From NCBI GenBank assembly GCA_018902385.1, contig JABSSW010000008.1:558001-622000 (forward strand): DNA of 64,000 nt, written 5' to 3'. The notes below the pieces were generated by a model. The model saw nothing but the letters and a program-made list of their open reading frames with translations, did no database searches and was not told where the DNA came from. The first letter of the stretch is position 1. Every line of letters starts with the position of its first letter. Positions 57,036 to 64,000 of the stretch are shown one piece after another. The translations under genes and the position numbers were made by a program. Origin of the DNA: Physcia stellaris (lineage: Eukaryota > Ascomycota > Lecanoromycetes > Caliciales > Physciaceae).

Positions 57036-58791
57036 ATGTCTCAACCAAGTCTTCTGCACTTGTCGGCATTGGCTTACACGATTGGAGTCATACTTTTGAC
57101 TCTGGTGGCCACTTTCTTTGCCAAACTTTTCAAGAAGAGAAGTCAATTTCTGCAAATGAAAAGGCAGGGTCTGGTGTGTATTTATTTTTGGGCTGCACGA
57201 ATTCGACGGATAATACACACTCGCTGACTCTGGAAGCCGATGCCACCTTATAATCCTATACTTGGACATCTTCTTGTCGTTGCGAAGATCATGTCTAAGC
57301 TGCCTAAGGATTCTTCCAATCAATACCTTCCTGGGCTTCTTCGAAAGGCGTATCCAGACCTTGGGCCTAATTTTTACATGGACACTTGGCCTTTTGGGGC
57401 TCCAGTGCTCATCATCTGTGAGCCTTCAGCGCTCTTTCGGATCACTCAGGAACATTCGCTACCAAAGCATGCTGATCTACGCGACTTTCTGCGCCCACTC
57501 TCGAACGGACAAGACATAGTGACAATGGAAGGTCAGATGTGGAAGAGGTGGAGGAACATTTTCAACCCTGGGTTCAGCCTCGCCCACCTCACAACGTTGG
57601 TGCCGGTCATTATCAAGGAGACGATGGTCCTGTGTGATAAACTACGTGACTTGGCCGCAACTGATGCGGTGTTTCCAATCCAAGACCTTACAGACAAGTG
57701 GACCATGGACATCATTGGCAAAGTAGTACTGTGAGCCACTACATTGGATTGGTAGCGCCTCAAGATATGATTAAATTAATAGAGTGTAGAGATACCGACT
57801 CAACACCAAAAAGTCCGAGAACAAAATGGTCAATGCTCTCAAGACACAGATACGGTGGCTAGTATTTGGAAGTAAGCTCAATCCTTGGGAAAGATGGCAT
57901 CCTGCCCGTGGTCTGGTACATTGGTACTCCACTCGCCAGATGGACGATTACCTGCGCCCCGAACTTGATCGGCACACTTTAAAATCGCAGGATCCCAATA
58001 CAGCTCCTTCGAAGTCGATCATCAGCCTAGCGCTGCAAACTTATCTCGCGGAGGATCCCTAGAGGAAGTCGGTTGATGACACTTTCAAGACATTTGCGAT
58101 CAGCCAAATCAAGCAATGTCTGTTCTCTGGGCATGACACGACTAGTAGTACCATGTGCTATGTTTTCCATCTGCTTTCGACCAATCCGACTGTGTTGGGT
58201 CGGGTCCGGGATGAGCATACTCGGGTGCTTGGACCCGATATGGCTGCAAAGATCAAAAGACTGCAGGAAGAACCACATCTACTGAATCAGCTTTCGTACT
58301 CAGTGGCTGTTATTAAGGAGACAATGCGCCTTTTCCCCGTTGCATCAACTGTTCGAGGGGGAGAATCTGGATTCTACGTGAAAGATGACGAGGGCCGATC
58401 ATACCCCACGGACGGATCTATGGTCTGGGGTGTTTCCCAACCTTTGCATCGGGATCAGAACTACTGGTATCAGCCTGAAGCCTTTATTCCTGATCGGTTC
58501 TTGGTGGGACCGAATGATCCCCTTTATCCTGTAAAAGGTGCATTCCGACCATTTGAATTTGGGCCACGAAACTGCATTGGTCAAGAGCTGGCTATGATGG
58601 AGCTAAAGGTTGCGATGGTATTGGTGCTGCAGCTTTTTGACATTGAAGTCGCATATGATGACATTGATCGGCAATTGCCAAGAAGGCACAAAACTGTAGA
58701 TGGGGAAAGAGCGTATCAGCTTACAATGAGTGCCCCAAGTGACGGTCTTCCTTGCAAGTTGAAGCTATCGAAAGGAACTGGTCGAAGATAG
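57036..58791 (+). pseudogene. cytochrome P450 monooxygenase with one in-frame TAG
   Basis: Exons 57036-57173, 57237-57730 and 57792-58791 cover about 543 codons. The N-terminal membrane anchor is LAYTIGVILLTLVATFFAKL, followed by PMPPYNPILGHLL. It then has the C-helix WxxxR (WKRWRNIF), the I-helix oxygen motif SGHDTTSS, ExxR (KETMR), FIPDRFL, and the heme loop FRPFEFGPRNCIG with the axial Cys, so all catalytic motifs are present. A TAG at 58060-58062 interrupts the sequence between LALQTYLAEDP and RKSVDDTFKTF, where the family needs continuous protein and no GT donor offers a reasonable intron. The gene is therefore either a young pseudogene or translated by stop read-through. The acceptor of exon 3 is also uncertain: TAG at 57788-57789 gives DTDSTPK but loses the frame, while AG at 57790-57791 keeps it. 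Confidence 0.8.
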
Positions 58792-59995
58792 AGGGCCACT
58801 GTAAAGCTGCCTCTACGTGTAATGTGCCTCTTTTGTATCCCATTGAGGCTCAGAAGAGGTTCGGTATCATTTCTGGAAACCGATGATTCGTTACGTAATC
58901 GGCCTTGTTCCCACGGGCAAGAGGTCGATCCATGAACGTAGTCCTTGATGGTTCTTCGTGTTGGGGTTTATACCTCTCGTGTAATCAAACAGAGACTCTA
59001 AGCTATGTCTTCTACTCGGGACCGTGCTGTTCCGTCCCGACAGAAAGTACTGATAGCTTACACGCTTGCCTCTTGAGATTAAACAGAATCATCAGGATAT
59101 TCACCTAAGTCTATCCAGAGATTTTGTTCATTGTAATTTCCCTATCTTTGTTCTCTGGGTTAGAGAGAGATAGCTTGCTAGATATACTGTATAAAGCAAG
59201 CGTTAAACTACGATAAAAATTTAAGATGATAGATAATGACTGATGATCGCGCCGACCTCCGCACCAACCTCTAAGCTCGACTCGCATATCCGACCAGAGA
59301 TTCTGAACTCGACTCGGAGTCTGTTTGAAATAGAACTCCGAATTGAGTCCTCAACTCGTCTTGGGGTCAAGGCAAGCACGCGTTTCCGGGTTGATCTTTC
59401 GCTGTGGGCGTCATCAAGATGATTGTACTTGTATAGTCGACCATCATGAGCTGGAGACTTGGGACGGAGCGCCTGCCAATCTCTGGCTTGGAGAGACGCC
59501 GATTCCGTCATGAAAAATGATGGTAACTATTCATCGAATTCGATGAGTGTAGTCGATGACAGAATTGCATACGCATGCTCGCAGAACGTAGGATTGCATG
59601 AATCTGTGGACTCAAGCCTCCTAAGATTCGTGATGGAGTCTCTCTGGACTACGATAGTGCTGGGATGGCTTTCATGATAACAAATTAGAAAGGCTACCCG
59701 GCAGCGCCACCCCCTTTTCGGTACATACCCGCACCCACGATACTCTCATATGCACGTCTCGCATTTCCGGTGGGGGTGTTTCTTGGCAGAACGACTGGCA
59801 GGCAGTGCACTTACTCTCACAGATCCATAACGTCATCGCTATGATTTCAGTGCACCCCCAGACAACGACTGACTTCTTAAGTCTGGTTTGTATCTCAGAC
59901 AGAGTTCAAGATTCAAGGTATGGAGTAAGAAATTCTACTGGACCTAGTCGTAGCACCAGTTGTCCTCGAGTTGTTTCAGACGTTATTTTTGAGCC
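58792..59995. other. 1.2 kb without a supported gene
   Basis: Between the P450 and methyltransferase genes. The stretch 59270-59390 is rich in repeated CTCGACTCG / AACTCG words. The minus frame 59221-59511 is unrecognised. Confidence 0.4.
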
Positions 59996-60940
59996 ATGGC
60001 ATCAGAAACGTCACAAAGGATCGACTATGCTTTCAAACGAGATTTTCGATCTTCCATCCGGTGAGTGCCCAAAATTGATACAAGCAAACTGTGCGGCCCC
60101 TTATTGACACTTTGAAAGTCTCAACTACAACCACTGGCTGATGAAAGAGCTGACGGGCTATCTGATTCATCCCGCAATCCAAGCCGATAGTCCTAATCTA
60201 CGGATAGCGGATCTAGGTACTGGTACAAAGTGAGCACTGTACTTCTATCAGTGAGCTTTCAACCACTAAACTTAGGAAGCATTTGGGCTTCGGAGGTCGC
60301 CGCTCGATTTCCCGATACCGTGAGAATCGATGGATTCGACATATCAGGAGATCAGTTCGTACCTATGACTTGTTGTCCTAGTAATTTACACCTTCACGTT
60401 CAAGACTGCTTCAAACCGTTTTCCGCCGAGTCCGTTGGTTCTTTCGATCTAGTGCACGCCCGCTTCTTGGCGTGTGTTGTCAATAACCTTAGTGCGCCCG
60501 CCTTGCTCAAGAATATGGTTACGCTTCTCAAACCAGGTGGATATTTGCAGTGGTTCGAGCCTTTAAACCTCTCTGTGAGAGCAGTGCATTCATCCGTCGA
60601 CGACAGTAGTACAGCTCTTGACCAGCTTGTATCGTACTGGCAAAAGCCCTCAGAAAACAATTCCAATGACTGGATCGAGAAGCTCCCACAATTGTATTCC
60701 GAGCAAGGCTTAGAGGTCGTGGCTGCGGATCGATTCTCTCTTCCCCAGTATCTTCGTCACCCTTGGTGTCAGAGCCTTCTGGCCGGGATGGAAGATAGGG
60801 CCGAGATTCATACATCAAAAGAAAATGAACATGCTCTGGACCAAAAGAGGTGGATGTTGGGACTAATGAAAGCTTTCGCGAATGGTTCTTATCTGGACGT
60901 GCCGTTCATTTGTGTGGTAGGGAAGAAACTTGTTGAATAG
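59996..60940 (+). CDS. class I SAM-dependent methyltransferase, 3 exons
   Basis: Exons 59996-60060, 60119-60229 and 60280-60940 give 278 residues. The joins restore family-typical protein: SSIR|LNYNHWLMKELTGYL, and IADLGTGTN|IWASEVAARF. Motif I is DLGTGTN (about 53-59); the acidic residue after strand 2 is in GFDISGDQF. The post-I region is NLHLHVQDCF; motifs II and III are SFDLVHARFL and LLKPGGYLQWFEP. The second intron is 50 nt and uses the AG at 60278-60279 rather than TAG four bases earlier, which would break the frame. Relatives are common small-molecule O- or N-methyltransferases near fungal metabolic clusters, which fits the neighbouring P450 and regulator. Substrate unknown. Confidence 0.87.
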
Positions 60941-61084
60941 GCAACAATGAGCAAAACACTGTGACACGCACTTTATTGGAAGGAATTCTGGATCATCAAC
61001 CAACACTTTAATTAGTATGGGGGTCAGACCGAGCTGACTATTACGAGCAATAGGGACATCATATTGTGCATCAAACTTCGCTTG

Positions 61085-62648
61085 CTACTGTTCAGCTGCT
61101 TCATCAGATGAACCATCCTCTGATGAGGAATCTGATTGGGGATCCACGCCACCATTTTGGTATTTCTTGAGCCAGCGCCTTGTCCATTCCCAATTTCCAG
61201 CGATGTCCTGGATGTTGCGCATGACTTCTTGCTTGGTTTCAATCATTGAAAGATCAACGATAGGAGCATGACCGAATTCGAGTAACGCCCTTTTTAGCGC
61301 GGTATCAAAGTGCTGTCGAAGCTGCTTGTAATCCCACCTATCTCGTGCTTCAATGGCGAATTGATGTTTTTCTTCGTCATAGGACGGAGGGTGAGGGGGC
61401 TCTTCGGACTCCCAGTCGAATACGATGTAGTCGAGGAATTTGGGCGCCTTTGTAGCTGTCCACTCAGGAACAACGCAGGCCATTTCCCAGTCAAGGATTC
61501 CCGTGATCTCGAAGGTCTCGGGGTGGACGAGTGTGTTTGCTTGGTTAAGGTCATGATGATGCAGCACGAAACCTCCATCGTCTTCTTCTTCATTAAAGAT
61601 CTCTGGCAGAATTCCAAGCATCTTGTGACATAGCTCCTTCATCTCTGGAGCTTCGTCCTCCATGTCGCTGTCGAATTCGGTGTGCTCAAAAGATTGTTTT
61701 GAGCACAGCACCGAGAGTCCTTTGTCGATCCACTGAAGCTGTATAGCAACAGTTGCTCTCATCCATTGCAAAGAGCTCTGAAAGGGGCCTCGATTCGCTG
61801 GGAGATCTATACGAGATTCAAAGAGGAAATCATTTCTAAGCATATGACCGACGGTAAGATCACTGTCGCTCTAAGTGGTCTCAGGTGACACTTTCTCGTT
61901 GTTAAGCTCGCAAGAGATTAGGGGATCTGCAACTGTTCTGCATCCGTCTTGGACTCTGATATCGTTATGTCGTGGTTGGTCCCGAGATGCTGATGTTGAG
62001 AATCTAGGTTCCTTTTCGTACCCTGCCGTAGACCCATCGGTGAGCGACCTTATCGGTAAGATCGCCGTTGCAGATCCTGCTGTCTCAACATTCTTGCGAC
62101 CCGCATCTTGTCCATGGGAGGTACCGTCACGATCGCTAGCTCTTGGGTGTAGTGTAGTTTTGAAGTATAAGCTTCCTATGGCGTTGACTCTCTGCCTCCG
62201 TACCTGCGCAATCATCCTCGCGAATTTTTTCAGTTAAGGCCAGCTTGCGCTCCCAGGATACTTGACGCCAGAAAACCCACAGAGGCACGCCTGGTATCAT
62301 CTCTGTCAGGATCCACTCAAACCCCAAATCATTATCCCAGTTAGAGTCCCAAGCGATGACACGCGCCACTGGGATGAGGGTTTTAGCGCGTACGAATGCC
62401 AATGTCGCAACTTCGCTTTCAACCTTGAAGAAGGGATCGAGAGGAAGCGAAATGCGGAACATGTATGTTATAGGATGTGATTCGTAACAGACTCGATAAA
62501 GTTTGTTGAATATTCCTTGTGCAAAGAACTGTACATCGAACAAGGTATCGTCAAAGCCAGAAGAAATTAGTGCGAGCAAATGCCTTTTCGCTAATTTTTT
62601 TGATGGTGGCGACATCGGGTTCTGTAGACCACACTGATACGCGATCAT
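61085..62648 (-). pseudogene. APH-fold phosphotransferase family gene, frame broken
   Basis: The N-terminal part (62648 down) has AQGIFNKLYRVCYESHPITY, MFRISLPLDPFFKVESEVAT, and WILTEMIPGVPLW. The C-terminal part (61843-61085) has the catalytic loop VLHHHDLNQANTLV and the metal motif ITGILDWEMA, and ends in an acidic tail. Between them, KLALTEK runs into an A-rich run near 62228. Removing one A there would continue as FARMIAQVRRQRVNAIGSLY, which suits the family, so a one-base insertion is inferred. Farther on, a TAG at 61871-61873 interrupts the same frame just before TVGHMLRNDFLFESRIDL. A sequencing error in the A-run is possible, but two lesions argue for a real pseudogene. It is distinct from the intact relative at 14709-15998. 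Confidence 0.7.
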
Positions 62649-64000
62649 ATCCAGCGCCTGAGCATTTCAATCGATCTGGTCGACTGTCCATGTTGTGAGG
62701 AATGAAAGGCAGTTCTGCTACTGCACAAGACGGCAGCTGTGGGAAAGCAGGTGCCGAAAAATGCCATACACTTTCTAATCGGTTATTCAGTCTTCATAAG
62801 AGTGGGAACGAAGTAATTGATTATCGTTTTCGGAGATGGAAGATAGATAAAGTAGACTCCCGTGGTGTTAGCCCAAGGGTGCGGAGGAAACAAAGAATTG
62901 ACACTTCACTATGATTGCCTCTCTGTTCGACGCGCAAGAAGTTTCAAATGGCTCACTTACGGTCTTCTAATGAGATACCGATCGAGGGAAAAAACAAATC
63001 TAAAACATGAAAACAAATCGAGCTAGATATCACCTTCCTGTCATATGTTGGCCCTGTCTTCGCCAATAATCGGAATATCATTCATCGCGTTACAAATCAT
63101 CGCGGACAACATGTTTCATGTGTAAGAGTGTGCAAGGTCTTCGATGGCGCTCCTGAATTCAAGGGCACCTGGACATCATCAGCAGGTGAATACTGCAAAA
63201 TTGTAGAACCCTACTCCGCTGAGTCCTGAACGTCAATTCATGTTCACCATCTGGACCGAGTTGAGGCGTGTATCCTTCCGTGAAGATGTAGAGCTGAAGA
63301 TCAGTAAGGTACACAGTCCTCGGGCTTTTAGGACTACTCCACATCCATGTACGCGAAGCTACGTGGTGAGTTATGAAAGCGATCCATACGGGCGTTCTAT
63401 ACAAAATCAGCCAGATGCCAATCAAGAACACCGTTTTCTATGTACCGTTTCAGTTCACCACCTCTGACGGAGGCTTGTATACGAATGCCTCCAGAGCCTC
63501 GATCTCCCAATATCCTCAAAACATGCTCGTAGCCATCATCGAAGATGAAACTGAAGAGACTGTCAACTGCTAAGTTGTTTGCATGAGCGACTAGAGCTTA
63601 CCCGCCGAAGAGTTCGGTCTCTTCATGGAGCTTGTTGTATACTGTTCCTGAAGGATAATTCCCCGGGTCCTCAGCTTTCAGTACGAGAAATGTACAATAA
63701 AACAATACCAATTCTGTTGCAGACATGAGTCAATTGAGGAGATCTGACCACTGATGTGATAGTCATACGTTCGTAATTATGGAATCTCAAATTAGCCCAT
63801 ATCGAATCCGCCTGCCCAGATGGATCCATGCGACAGAATCTTAAACATGAAGCGACTTGTTGGATCCGCAACGACGTCAGGGCTAAACAGCTTTGCTTTC
63901 GTGACTGGCTTGGTCGAACTGTCTCACAAAGGAGTCTTGCTTGTTGATCCTTTGGGCGCACATGGAAGCTCACCAGCAGACCTCCTTGTTCGAATGGGCT
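62649..64000. other. 1.35 kb to the window end, no gene recognised
   Basis: Short frames on both strands (62702-62914, 63159-63573, 63671-63973) have no recognisable domains. A gene continuing past the window cannot be excluded. Confidence 0.4.

Overview
The window is nuclear DNA of a filamentous ascomycete (Pezizomycotina). The evidence is short introns (about 50-130 nt) with GT...AG ends and CTRAC-type branch sites, gene families typical of that group, and one strongly AT-rich, RIP-like retroelement fossil. There are no operons, CRISPR arrays or bacterial signals. Genes lie on both strands, and the exon joins given here were read by eye.

Layout. 0-16.5 kb is a gene-dense housekeeping block: a proline-rich disordered protein, arginyl-tRNA synthetase, a VIT/vWA protein, a diflavin-type reductase without a flavodoxin domain, an APH-fold kinase-like protein and a small Cys/His-rich protein. 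17-27.6 kb is sparse. It holds a damaged multi-membrane protein gene, relics of a secondary-metabolite locus (the C-terminal part of an acyltransferase and the KR/ACP end of a reducing polyketide synthase) and a 93-residue membrane protein. 27.6-34.4 kb holds a class I alpha-mannosidase, a broken RELRDQIYREL-type gene, a small gene with a reverse-transcriptase-like segment and a secreted Cys-containing protein.

34.4-64 kb is accessory. A decayed FAD/lactone-oxidase-type gene is followed by a large F-box gene. Next is a 5.1-kb Ty1/copia fossil with 144-bp LTRs and a CAAAG target duplication, then a pepsin-like protease, then a second, paralogous F-box gene in the opposite orientation. This second gene runs into a truncated copy of its own 3' end. 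The last 10 kb holds a fungal_trans_2-type regulator, a cytochrome P450, a SAM methyltransferase and a second APH gene. That gene mix resembles a secondary-metabolism neighbourhood, but three of the four genes show frame damage.

The most unusual signal is in the copia fossil. Its interior has almost no CpC or CpT (nor GpG or ApG), while CpA and CpG remain abundant. By hand count the two LTRs differ at 19 sites; all are C-to-T or G-to-A, and 18 lie in CpC/CpT context. Classical RIP favours CpA. The damage begins and stops about 100 bp inside each end of the element. Several host genes also end in very small last exons that carry functionally important residues.
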